Shown: one piece after another, positions 26,983-34,946 of the stretch | How the letters are laid out: each line of letters begins with the position of its first letter | Position numbering within the stretch: position 1 is the first letter of the stretch | Source of the DNA: Candidatus Rokuibacteriota bacterium | Lineage (GTDB): Bacteria > Methylomirabilota > Methylomirabilia > Rokubacteriales > CSP1-6 | Assembly: GCA_003220615.1 (NCBI GenBank) | Contig: QHTB01000145.1 | Location: 1 to 52,135 of the forward strand | Reading direction: 5' to 3' | DNA length: 52,135 nt | Program-made: the position numbers and the translations under genes | Notes under the pieces: model-generated | Seen by the model: the letters and a program-made list of their open reading frames with translations, nothing else | Told to the model about the DNA's origin: nothing | The model's database searches: none

Positions 26983-29900
26983 CTACACCACCCCCTTCTT
27001 CACGTTGCAGACGAAGGCTTTCGTCTCCTGGATGTAGACGTTGGGGTCGCCGACCGTCGCGGACAGGTCGTTGGTGATGTCGCCCTTGGAAATGCCGTTG
27101 TAGCCCCAGTGCCAGGGCACGCCGATCTGGTGGATCGTCTTGCCGTCGACGATGAACGGCTTGAACCGACTCGTGACCATGGCCTTCACGTGGATCTTGC
27201 CGCGCGGCGACGACACCGTGATCTTGTCGCCGTTCTGGATCCCGAGCTCGCCGGCCAGCTCGTGGCTGATCTCGGCGAAGTGCGACTCGAACATCTCGGC
27301 CAGGTACGGCAGGTAGCGGGACATGACGCCGGACAGGTGATGCTCGGTCAGGCGGTACGTCGTGATGACATACGGATAATCGGGTGACCCGACCGGCGCC
27401 AGCTCGTTCTTCTGATCGGGCACCTTCCAGATCTTCGCCACCGGGTTGTTCTGTGTCTTTGAGAGGAGGTTCTTCACCGGCGACTCGATCGGCTCGTAGT
27501 GCTCGGGGAACGGGCCGTCGTTGAGCGGCCCGAAGAACGCGCCGACGAGATCGGCGCGCATGATGAACGGCTTGTCACCGTTCTTCGCGTCGGGTGCCAG
27601 GAACGGGTTGAAGTCGGGCACGTCCATGCCGACCCACTTCCCCTTCTCTTCGGGCTTCTGCCCGGGAGCCTCGGGGTCCCACCAGATCAGCTTCTTCTTC
27701 TCGCTCCACGGCCGGCCCTTGAGGTCGGCGGAGGCGCGATTATAGAGGATGCGCCGGTTGGCCGGCCACGCGAACGCCCAGCCGTGGCCGAGGTAGTCCT
27801 TGGCGTCGGCGGGCTTGCGCGCATTGGCCTTGTTGATGACCTTGCCATCCGGCCCCTCGACGGTGACGCCCGTGTAGATCCAGCACCCCGATGTCGTCTT
27901 GCCGTCGTCGGTCAGGTGGCCGAACGTCGCGATCGGCTGGCCCTTCTTGTAGACGACCTTCCCGTCCTTGTCGGTGATGTCCTCGGTGGCGACGCCGTTG
28001 ATCTCCTTCAGGACTTCCAGCATGTCCGGCTCTTTGGGATCGCTGCCGAACTGGAAGTTCGCGGCGAGGAAGCCCTTGTCGCGCGACTTGCTCGATCCGG
28101 CGTAGAGCTTCTGCAGGCGCTTGCCGAGATTGGTGACGAATTCCGCATCCGAGGTCACGTCGCCCGGCGGGGTCACCGCCTTCTCGTGCCACTGGATCAG
28201 CCGCATCGTGTTGGTGAGCGAGCCGTCCTTCTCGGCGGCCGGCGCGGCCGGCATGAAGAACACCTCGGTCTTCACGTCCTTCGGATTCGTGCCGGGCGCC
28301 TTCCAAACCTCGGCCGTCTCGGTGATGAAGATGTCCTTCACCACCAGCCAGTCCAGGCGCGTCATCGCGTCGCGGGCCAGCTTGGCGTTCGGGCCGCCGA
28401 CGGCGGGATTCTGGCCGAGGGCCAGGAAGCCCTTGATAATCCCGTTGTACATGTCCACGAACATGTGCTGGTGGCTATAGGCGTCGGCCGACGCGCGCTT
28501 GGGCAGCCAGTCGTAGCCGAAGTCATTTTCCTTGGTGGCCGCGTCCCCATAGAACGCCTTGAGCAGGCTCACCATGAACTTCGGCTTGTTGGTCCAGTAC
28601 CCGCCCTTCGGCGTCTCTTTTTCGAGGTAGGTCTTGAGATCGGGATGCGCGTCACGCAGCGGCTGGGCCAGGTACCCGGGCAGCTCGTGGTAGAGCAGCT
28701 CGAGGTCGGTGGCGCCCTGCACGTTGGCATGGCCGCGGAGGGCCGTGACGCCGCCACCGGGCCGGCCGATGTTGCCGAGCAGGATCTGCAGCATGCACAG
28801 CGAGCGGATGTTCTCGACGCCGTTGGTGTGCTGGGTCAGGTTCAGCGCGTACGTGATGGTCCCGGTCTTCTCGGGCCCGGAGTTGCCGCAGTAGAGCTTG
28901 GCCACTTCCTCGAACTTCGCCTTCGGGATCCCGCACACCCGCTCCACCATCTCGACGGAGTAGCGGCTGTAGTGGCGCTTCATCAGCTGGAAGACGGTGT
29001 GGGGGTTCCTGAGCGTCGGGTCCCGCTGGGGGTTGCCCTCACCGTCGACCTGGTACTTCCAGCTCGACTTGTCGTAGGTCCGCTTGGCGGGGTCGAAGCC
29101 GGTGAAGAGACCGTCGAGGTCGGTCGCCGTCTTGAACGCCGGGTCGATCAGGAACGAGGCGTTCGTGTAGTGGACGACGTAGTCCTTGAAGTACAGGTTG
29201 TTCTGGATCGCGTAGTTGATCAGGCCGCCGAAGAAGACGATGTTGGTGCCGCTCCTGAGCGGCACGTGGATGTCGGCGGCGGCGCTGGTCCGCGTGAAGC
29301 GCGGGTCGACGTGGATGAACTTCGCGCCGCGCTCCTTGGCCTTCATCACCCACTGGAAGCCCACCGGGTGGTTTTCGGCCATGTTGGAGGTCGCCATGAT
29401 GACATCCGAGTTCTGCATGTCGATCAGGTTCGTCGTCATCGCCCCCCGCCCGAATGTGGTCCCCAAAGCTGGGACCGTGGCGGAGTGTCAGACTCGGGCC
29501 TGGTGTTCGTGGTAGACGATCCCGAAGGTGCGGTTCAGCTTGGACAGCAGATAGCATTCCTCGTTGTCGGAGCACGCCGACCCCAAGGAGGCGATCGCCT
29601 CCAGCCGGTTGACCGTGACCTCCTGGCCCTCCTTCGTCTTCTCCTTCTCGATGAGGTACTTCTCACGCGTCTCGTAATAACGCTTGGCGACTTGCTCGTA
29701 CATCCACTCGAGCGGCTTCTCCTCCCACGTCTCCGATCCGGGCGCGCGATAGAGCGCCTTGGTCGGCCGCAGCGGGTTGTTGGAGAGCTGGATGGTGGCC
29801 GCGCCCTTCGGACACAGCCGTCCCAGCGTGTGCGGCGTGTCCGGGTCGCCCTCGATGTCGATGATCTTGCCGTCCTTTGCGTAGATGAGCTGGCCACAGC

Positions 29901-30066
29901 CCACCGCGCAATAAGGACAGACGCCGCGCACGACTTTGGCTTCCTTGATCTTCAGCGACGTCGCCACCGCCTCGACCGGCGTGAGGTCGAGTCCGTTGGC
30001 GCCGACGGCGACTCCCGTCGCCGTCGCGGTTCCGAATTTGAGAAAGTCGCGCCGCGACAAACTCAT
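26983..30066 (-). CDS. fdnG: Formate dehydrogenase catalytic subunit with selenocysteine
   Basis: This molybdenum/bis-MGD enzyme oxidises formate to CO2; the Tat signal (SLSRRDFLKFGTATATG) places it outside the cytoplasmic membrane. The frame is continuous over 1028 codons except for one in-frame TGA at 29490-29488 (codon 193). The context EHQARV-TGA-HSATVPALGTTFGRGAM aligns exactly with the ARV-U-HG.TV.L..TFGRGAMT motif of FdnG, so I read TGA as selenocysteine, not as a frameshift or two genes. Also seen: the [4Fe-4S] motif CPYCAVGCG with Cys in GRLCPKGAA, and a C-terminal MGD-binding domain (HHLSGVMSRYLPYLAEM, EISHELAGELGIQNGD). A GGAGG precedes the ATG. Selenocysteine synthesis genes (selA, selB, selC) are not in this window. 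Confidence 0.95.
29458..29490 (-). promoter_or_regulatory. Selenocysteine UGA and bacterial SECIS hairpin
   Basis: The TGA at 29490-29488 is followed 11 bases later by GGTCCC (29476-29471), a seven-base loop AGCTTTG, and GGGACC (29463-29458). That is a perfect 6-bp upper stem at the spacing expected for a bacterial SECIS read by SelB. The loop differs from the E. coli GGUCU type. Confidence 0.85.
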
Positions 30067-30190
30067 GATGGCCCTCCGTGACGACGGCGGCGTCGTTGGC
30101 AGACGCTCGCCAGCATGACCTCCCGAGCGGAGTCGGCGAAGACAAGAAGGCGCACAGCGATGGCCGTCGAGGCGTTCACGCGCTCGACGC

Positions 30191-30463
30191 CTAGAATTCC
30201 GGACTCGTCAGCTCATCCCAGACGCGACGGACGATGACGATCCGATCCGGACGCCCGGCCTGGCGATCGACGCGGATGATGTCGCCCGGATGAAGCGCGT
30301 CGAGACCGGCCGGACCCTCGCCCGCGACCAGCAGCGAGTCGCCGCACGTGAGATCAGTGCACGCGTCGCCTTCGGCGCGGACCCGGACCCGTCCACGGTC
30401 CTTGTCCACATCGACGACGGTGAGGCGATTTTGCTGAAGCCAGTCGGTAAGGCCTTGCGTCAT
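30191..30463 (-). CDS. Small conserved-looking protein ahead of formate dehydrogenase, function unknown
   Basis: I do not recognise this 90-residue protein. It starts at ATG 30463 with a GGAAGGGGG about 8 bases ahead; an in-frame start at 30496 adds 11 residues. It reads as a compact beta-rich domain (LTVVDVDKDRGRVRVRAEG, LHPGDIIRVDRQAG, RIVIVRRVWDEL) with a Cys pair in CTDLTCGDSLLV. It has no signal or membrane segment, so it is probably cytoplasmic. It is the first gene after a strong promoter and lies 124 bases upstream of the selenocysteine subunit, so a role in maturation or regulation of the dehydrogenase is possible but unproven. Confidence 0.7.
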   Translation of the reverse strand: MTQGLTDWLQQNRLTVVDVDKDRGRVRVRAEGDACTDLTCGDSLLVAGEGPAGLDALHPGDIIRVDRQAGRPDRIVIVRRVWDELTSPEF

Positions 30464-30514
30464 TGCGAAAACCCCCTTCCAGCTCGTGGCCGACACGAAT
30501 GCCCCAGTCGCCGA

Positions 30515-30544
30515 ATGCTACGTCTGGTCTGACCAGGTTGTCAA
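30515..30544 (-). promoter_or_regulatory. Promoter with embedded GntR-type operator, formate dehydrogenase operon
   Basis: The minus strand reads TTGACA (30544-30539, perfect -35), an 18-base spacer, and TAGCAT (30520-30515, four of six). The spacer contains the perfect inverted repeat CTGGTC-A-GACCAG (30536-30524). TGGTCnGACCA-type dyads are typical operators of FadR-subfamily GntR regulators. Binding there would block RNA polymerase, so repression is the expected mode. The start of the small gene at 30463 is about 45 bases downstream of the predicted transcription start. Confidence 0.7.
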
Positions 30545-30558
30545 CATTGCACGGCCGT

Positions 30559-30582
30559 CAGCCCCTCCTTATATAGGGGCTG
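30559..30582. other. 8-bp inverted repeat upstream of the formate dehydrogenase promoter
   Basis: CAGCCCCT (30559-30566) and AGGGGCTG (30575-30582) flank an A/T-rich loop CCTTATAT. It sits 15 bases upstream of the -35 box and 45 bases after the stop of the 30628 gene. No T-run follows on the minus strand, so it is either an operator-like dyad or a weak transcript-end hairpin of the upstream unit. Confidence 0.6.
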
Positions 30583-30627
30583 CTGCTCCCGGCACCCGGG
30601 TCCCGTCCGGCAGCCTGATTTGGGGGC

Positions 30628-30945
30628 CTAATCGTCTGTCCCCGGAGCCTGGCTGTAGAGGGTCAGGCGCTCGTCCAGGATCTGGCTGGCTTCCGAAACT
30701 TCAGCGCGCTCGAGAAGCTCGAGCACTCGCCGGCGCGTCGCCAGATCGACGATCGGCGCGTTGATGTAGGGGTTGTAGAAGCGGCCGAGCTCCAGCAGGA
30801 TTCGATCGACTCGACGCAGGTCTCCGAGGTTGGCCTGGGCTTCACGGAAGAGCTCGACCGCGTAATCGTCGCGGCGCCTGAACTTCAGCCCCCGGCGCTG
30901 GCGCGCCTCTTCGCCGCCTTCGCCGTCCGCCTCAGCCATCGCCAT
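30628..30945 (-). CDS. Small helical protein downstream of fdhD, function unknown
   Basis: I do not recognise a family. About 105 residues (ATG at 30945, or 30939), mostly predicted helix: a basic N-terminal part (QRRGLKFRRRDDYAVELF) followed by LGDLRRVDRILLELGRF, YNPYINAPIVDLATRRRVL and a C-terminal EASQILDERLTLYSQ. It starts five bases after the fdhD stop and is almost certainly co-transcribed with it. No cysteine and no signal peptide are present. The codon pattern is like its neighbours, so I take it as real. Confidence 0.7.
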   Translation of the reverse strand: MAMAEADGEGGEEARQRRGLKFRRRDDYAVELFREAQANLGDLRRVDRILLELGRFYNPYINAPIVDLATRRRVLELLERAEVSEASQILDERLTLYSQAPGTDD

Positions 30946-30950
30946 CCGCC

Positions 30951-31721
30951 TCAGCCACGAGCCGTCGCCGGTTCGGTGAGCAACAGGCCCTCGCCCGTGT
31001 AGAGGTTCAAGCCGTCGGGACGAACATAGCCACACACGGTCACGTTGAGCTGCTCGGCGAGCGCCACCGCCATCTCGGTCGGCGACGTGCGAGACGCAAC
31101 AATCGGCACGCCCATCCGGGCGGCCTTGAGCAGCATCTCGGAGGAGATCCGCCCCGTCGACAGGAGAATGCGGTCCTCGGTTGGGATTCCGCGAAGCAGC
31201 GCCTCGCCCTTCACCTTGTCGACGGCATTGTGTCGTCCCACGTCCTCGGCGACGACGAGAAGACCGTCCGGCTCGGCGAGCGCGGCGCCGTGGATGCCAC
31301 GCGAGGCCTTGTAGTGAACGGCCGCGGTGAACAGGTCCTTCATGCGTTCTGCCAGCGCCTCCGGGCGAACTCGCCGCCGCGAGCTGAGGCGCGGGAACAG
31401 GCGGTGATCGATGCGAAAGGTGATGCCACCGCCGCAGCCCGAGGTCAGGATCCTCTCGGTGGGCAGCGTGACCGGCCGCGTGAGCGTCACGTCAGCGCGG
31501 CCATCGACCGGGGAGACGTCGACCTGTTGGACGTCGGCGAGGCCCTCGATGACTTTTTCCATCCACAGGTAGCCGACGATGAGAGCTTCCAGCTTCATGG
31601 GTGAGCACAGCAGCGTGAGGAACCGCTGGCCGTTGATGTAGAGGGTCAGCGGCTGTTCGCGGACGACTTCGCCGGTGGCCTCTTCGGCGCGGTCACCACG
31701 CACCTTGAAGTACGTTCTCAT
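30951..31721 (-). CDS. fdhD: Formate dehydrogenase sulfurtransferase FdhD
   Basis: FdhD moves sulfur from a cysteine desulfurase to the molybdenum cofactor of formate dehydrogenase, which is essential for activity. It has 256 residues. Seen: YINGQRFLTLLCSPMKLEAL, the loop cysteine Cys96 in ILTSGCGGGITF, the signature VVAEDVGRHNAVDKVKGEAL, and LLSTGRISSEMLLKAARMG. The E. coli protein has a CxxC loop; here the second position is Gly, leaving one cysteine. A TAGAAT (31737-31732) ends only 10 bases before the ATG and no ribosome-binding site is visible, so the message may be nearly leaderless. Confidence 0.95.
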   Translation of the reverse strand: MRTYFKVRGDRAEEATGEVVREQPLTLYINGQRFLTLLCSPMKLEALIVGYLWMEKVIEGLADVQQVDVSPVDGRADVTLTRPVTLPTERILTSGCGGGITFRIDHRLFPRLSSRRRVRPEALAERMKDLFTAAVHYKASRGIHGAALAEPDGLLVVAEDVGRHNAVDKVKGEALLRGIPTEDRILLSTGRISSEMLLKAARMGVPIVASRTSPTEMAVALAEQLNVTVCGYVRPDGLNLYTGEGLLLTEPATARG

Positions 31722-31745
31722 CGGTAGCCCGATTCTAGCAGTGCT

Positions 31746-31764
31746 GCCGGCCCAGGAGGCCGGC
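31746..31764. other. GC-rich hairpin at the end of truA
   Basis: GCCGGCC (31746-31752) and GGCCGGC (31758-31764) form a 7-bp stem around CAGGA, immediately after the truA stop (31767) and before fdhD. No T-run follows on the minus strand, so this could be a weak or Rho-assisted transcript end for the long biosynthetic run. Confidence 0.5.
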
Positions 31765-31766
31765 CA

Positions 31767-32492
31767 TCAGTACAGGACGCGCAGCAGCGTCAGGCCCTGG
31801 GCGGGCGCCGTCGGGCCGGCCGTGGTCCGATCCCGACTGGCGAGCACGTCGCCCATCCAGGCCGACGGGCGTGTCCCGCGGCCGATGGCGACCGCGCTGC
31901 CCACGATGTTCCGCACCATGTGGTGCAGGTAGCGATCGGCGGACACGACGATGGCCAGGCGCGACCGGTGCTGGACGACGTGCAGCGCGCTCACGTGACA
32001 CACCGGGCGCTGGCTCCTCCCAGGCGCGGCGCGAAACGCGCTGAAGTCGTGAACGCCGCGCAGCCGGCCAAGTCCGGCCCGCATCGCGCTGACGTCGAGC
32101 GAAACCCGAACGTGCCAGGCGTAGCGCCGCAGAAGCGGGCTCGCCACCGCGCCGTTGTCGATGAGGTACGCGTAACGCTTCCGCCTCGCGTGGCGTCGGG
32201 CGTCGAACCCCGCGTCCGCGTCGCCGACGCGAAGCACGCGGATATCGGCAGGCAGCATGGCATTCAGTGCGCCCTGCACCGCCGTCGCCGAGAGCGCGCT
32301 CTCCGTCGCGACCGAGGCCACCTGCCCGAGCGCGTGGACCCCGGCGTCGGTCCGGCTGGCGCCCACGACGCGCGTCGCCGGTCCCAGCAGCCGTCGAGCC
32401 GCATGAGTGAGGTGCCCCTGCACCGTCGGGGCGTCGGGTTGGACCTGCCATCCCGCGTAGGCCGTGCCGTCGTACGCGAGGACGAGGCGCAG
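31767..32492 (-). CDS. truA: tRNA pseudouridine(38-40) synthase TruA, non-ATG start
   Basis: TruA isomerises uridines 38-40 in the tRNA anticodon arm. The body is unmistakable: LVLAYDGTAYAGWQVQP, the catalytic Asp in GASRTDAGVHALGQ, FDARRHARRKRYAYLI, GVHDFSAFRA, and RYLHHMVRNIVGSAVAIG. No in-frame ATG, GTG or TTG exists between the upstream stop region and the conserved N-terminus. The best placed codon is CTG at 32492 (giving M-R-L-V-L-A-Y-D-G), 241 residues, the family length. Initiation at CTG or another near-cognate codon is inferred. Confidence 0.9.
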   Translation of the reverse strand: MRLVLAYDGTAYAGWQVQPDAPTVQGHLTHAARRLLGPATRVVGASRTDAGVHALGQVASVATESALSATAVQGALNAMLPADIRVLRVGDADAGFDARRHARRKRYAYLIDNGAVASPLLRRYAWHVRVSLDVSAMRAGLGRLRGVHDFSAFRAAPGRSQRPVCHVSALHVVQHRSRLAIVVSADRYLHHMVRNIVGSAVAIGRGTRPSAWMGDVLASRDRTTAGPTAPAQGLTLLRVLY

Positions 32493-32518
32493 GACGCGGA
32501 CCGTCGAGACGCCGGCGG

Positions 32519-32764
32519 CTATCGCCGGCGGCGGTCCGTGAGATTGAGCCAGAGCACGATGACGAGCACGAACAGGCCGACGTTGACCACCTGATCGATC
32601 GAGAACTGCGGCAGCCCGACCATGCGCCCCTTGGCGTCGAGCCAGCTCGCGCGCGCCGTGTCCTTCGGCTCGTATCCCGTCGGGGCGTAGCCGCCGGCGG
32701 CGTGCAGGAAGCGGGTGACGTTGGGCACCACCAGGTAGGCCACGACAACGATGGTGACGATCAC
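32519..32764 (-). CDS. Small membrane protein of unknown function
   Basis: This is an 81-residue protein with two hydrophobic helices (IVTIVVVAYLVVPNVTRFL at the start and VGLFVLVIVLWLNL near the end) separated by a polar loop (GGYAPTGYEPKDTARASWL). I do not recognise it. GTG at 32764 is the only canonical start; the frame stays open 21 codons further to the asd stop, and that stretch (RRLYHRRFGYHTRFHIA) looks like a plausible basic N-terminus. The real start could therefore be a near-cognate codon such as ATC. It lies between asd and truA and is probably co-transcribed. Confidence 0.7.
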   Translation of the reverse strand: MIVTIVVVAYLVVPNVTRFLHAAGGYAPTGYEPKDTARASWLDAKGRMVGLPQFSIDQVVNVGLFVLVIVLWLNLTDRRRR

Positions 32765-32827
32765 GGCGATGTGAAACCGCGTGTGGTAACCGAAGCGCCG
32801 GTGATAGAGCCGTCGGAGGCCGATGGC

Positions 32828-33835
32828 TTACCCTCGGACCAGCAACTCCGCGATCTGGACCGCGTTCGTCGCCGCGCCCTTGCGAAGCTGATCTCCCACG
32901 ACCCAGAAGTTGAGCGCGCGCGGATGCGACAGGTCCTCGCGGATCCGCCCGACGTAGCAGTCGTCCTGGCCTTCCACCACGATCGGCATGGGATAGCGGT
33001 TCTCCGCCGGCTCGTCCCACAGGGTGAGCCCGGGAAAGGCCGCGAACAGCTCACGCGCCCGCGCCACCGAGATCTTCTGGTCCGTCTCGGCATTGACCGC
33101 GATCGAGTGACACGTGAAGACGGGCACCCGCACCGTGGTCGGCGCCACCGGCAGGTCCGGGATCTCGAGGATCTTCCGCGTCTCGTTGACGAGCTTCATC
33201 TCCTCGCCGGTGTAGCCGTCGCTCCCGAACTTGTCGATGTGCGGAATCAGGTTGAAGGCGAGCTGATGCTGGAAGTGGTGCGGCACCATGGCCTCGCCAC
33301 GCGCCCACGCCAGCGACTGCTGGCGGAGGTCGTCGAGGCCGTTGACACCCGCCCCGGAGGCGGCCTGGAAGCTCGTCGCCACCACGCGGCGGAGCCGCCC
33401 GGCGTCGTGCAACGGCTTGAGCGGCATCACCGTGACGATGGTGGTGCAGTTCGGACAGGCCACGATGCCCTGGTGCCCACGCGCCGCGTGGGGATTGATC
33501 TCGGGCACCACCAGCGGCACGTTCGGATCCATCCGGAACGCGTTGGACTTGTCGACGACGATCGCGCCGGCGCGGACGATCATCGGCGCGTATTCCTTGG
33601 CCTGCGCCGAGCCCGCCGAGCAGAACGCGATCTCGACGCCCCGGAACGCCTCGGGCTCGACCTTCCGCACGGGCACCGCCTCGTCCAGGAACGTCACGGT
33701 CTTTCCGACCGAGCGTTCGGAGGCGAAGCAGCGCAGCTCGCGCACGGGGAACTTGCGCTCCTCGAGAATGCGGAGGGTCGTCTGGCCGGCGGCGCCGGTG
33801 GCGCCGACGACGGCCACGCAGAGCCCGGTCGCCAT
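32828..33835 (-). CDS. asd: Aspartate-semialdehyde dehydrogenase
   Basis: Asd reduces aspartyl phosphate to aspartate semialdehyde for lysine, threonine and methionine synthesis. It has 335 residues. Seen: the NADP loop VAVVGATGAAGQTTLRIL, the catalytic Cys130 in GIVACPNCTTI, ATSFQAASGAGVNGL, and the acid/base His in RVPVFTCHSIAVNAET. The start overlaps the leuB stop by one base, so it is the downstream member of the leu run. Confidence 0.96.
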   Translation of the reverse strand: MATGLCVAVVGATGAAGQTTLRILEERKFPVRELRCFASERSVGKTVTFLDEAVPVRKVEPEAFRGVEIAFCSAGSAQAKEYAPMIVRAGAIVVDKSNAFRMDPNVPLVVPEINPHAARGHQGIVACPNCTTIVTVMPLKPLHDAGRLRRVVATSFQAASGAGVNGLDDLRQQSLAWARGEAMVPHHFQHQLAFNLIPHIDKFGSDGYTGEEMKLVNETRKILEIPDLPVAPTTVRVPVFTCHSIAVNAETDQKISVARARELFAAFPGLTLWDEPAENRYPMPIVVEGQDDCYVGRIREDLSHPRALNFWVVGDQLRKGAATNAVQIAELLVRG

Positions 33836-34935
33836 CAGTACTGGCTCTCCACGGCACGCACGATGAGGTCCCCCATCTCCTTCGTTCCGATCACCTTCTC
33901 GCCGCGCGCGGCGATGTCGCCGGTCCGGTGTCCTTGCTCGAGCACGCGCAGGACGGCTTGCTCGATACGATCGGCATCCGTTCCCCGGTCCAGCGAGTAC
34001 CGCAGCAGCATCGCCGCCGACAGGATCGCGGCGATCGGATTCGCCACGCCCTTGCCGGCAATGTCGGGCGCCGTTCCGTGAACCGGCTCGTAGAGGCCGA
34101 CGGCGCCCCGGCCCGCTCCGGCCGGACCCAGCGACGCCGACGGCAACATCCCCATCGATCCGGCCAGGATCGCCGCCTCGTCAGACAAAATATCACCGAA
34201 GGTGTTCTCGGTCACAATCGTGTCGAACTGCGTGGGCTTGTGGACGAGCGCCATGGCGCAGTTGTCGACGAGCACGTGGTCGAGCGTCACGTCGGGATAG
34301 TCCTTGGCGACGCGCGTGACCACCTCGCGCCAGAGGGTCGAGACGACGAGCACGTTGGCCTTGTCCACCGAGGTCAGGTGTTTCCGCCGCTTGCGGGCGA
34401 CGTCGAAGCCGACCCTGGCCACGCGCTCGATCTCCCGCGTCGTGTACACCATCGTGTTGACGGCCCGGGCCCCGTCGGCCGTTCGCTCGACTCCCCGCGG
34501 CTCTCCGAAATAGAGCCCACCGGTCAGCTCGCGAATCACCATGATGTCAGTACCGTCGACGACCGAGCGCTTCAGCGGTGAAGCGTCGACCAGCATGGGG
34601 AAACAGCGGGCCGGTCGGAGGTTCGCAAAGAGGTCGAGCTCCTTGCGAAGGGCGAGCAGCCCGCGCTCGGCGCGGTGCTCCTGCGGGAGGTGGTCCCACT
34701 TCGGGCCACCCACGGCGCCGAACAGGATCGCCTGAGCCTTACGGACGAGGTCGAGCGTGGCCGCCGGCAGCGGCGTGCCGGCCACGTCGATCGCGCTGCC
34801 CCCGATCAACCCCTGCTCGAACTCGAAGCCGAGGCCGGTGGCCTTCGCCACCGAGTGCAGCACCCGGACGGCTTCGACCGTGACCTCTTGTCCGATGCCA
34901 TCGCCCGGCAGGACCGCGATCCGAACCGTCGTCAT
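33835..34935 (-). CDS. leuB: 3-isopropylmalate dehydrogenase
   Basis: LeuB oxidatively decarboxylates 3-isopropylmalate in leucine synthesis. It is 366 residues. Seen: [86 protein letters not shown] and [19 protein letters not shown], the full IPMDH set. The [10 protein letters not shown] signature separates it from isocitrate dehydrogenase and tartrate-type paralogues. leuCD are not in the window. It begins 11 bases after leuA. Confidence 0.97.
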   Translation of the reverse strand: MTTVRIAVLPGDGIGQEVTVEAVRVLHSVAKATGLGFEFEQGLIGGSAIDVAGTPLPAATLDLVRKAQAILFGAVGGPKWDHLPQEHRAERGLLALRKELDLFANLRPARCFPMLVDASPLKRSVVDGTDIMVIRELTGGLYFGEPRGVERTADGARAVNTMVYTTREIERVARVGFDVARKRRKHLTSVDKANVLVVSTLWREVVTRVAKDYPDVTLDHVLVDNCAMALVHKPTQFDTIVTENTFGDILSDEAAILAGSMGMLPSASLGPAGAGRGAVGLYEPVHGTAPDIAGKGVANPIAAILSAAMLLRYSLDRGTDADRIEQAVLRVLEQGHRTGDIAARGEKVIGTKEMGDLIVRAVESQY

Positions 34936-34946
34936 CGCCGGCTGTC

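Noticed and set aside
26983..30066. Two separate genes or a frameshifted pseudogene in formate dehydrogenase
   Set aside because: The break is a single in-frame TGA in the exact selenocysteine context with a SECIS-type hairpin, and the frame resumes without shift.
30067..30118. Short frame ATG-CTG-GCG before fdnG on the minus strand as a leader peptide
   Set aside because: It encodes a run of arginines, the preceding GGAGG is only two bases from the ATG, and the GGAGG nearer fdnG clearly serves fdnG.
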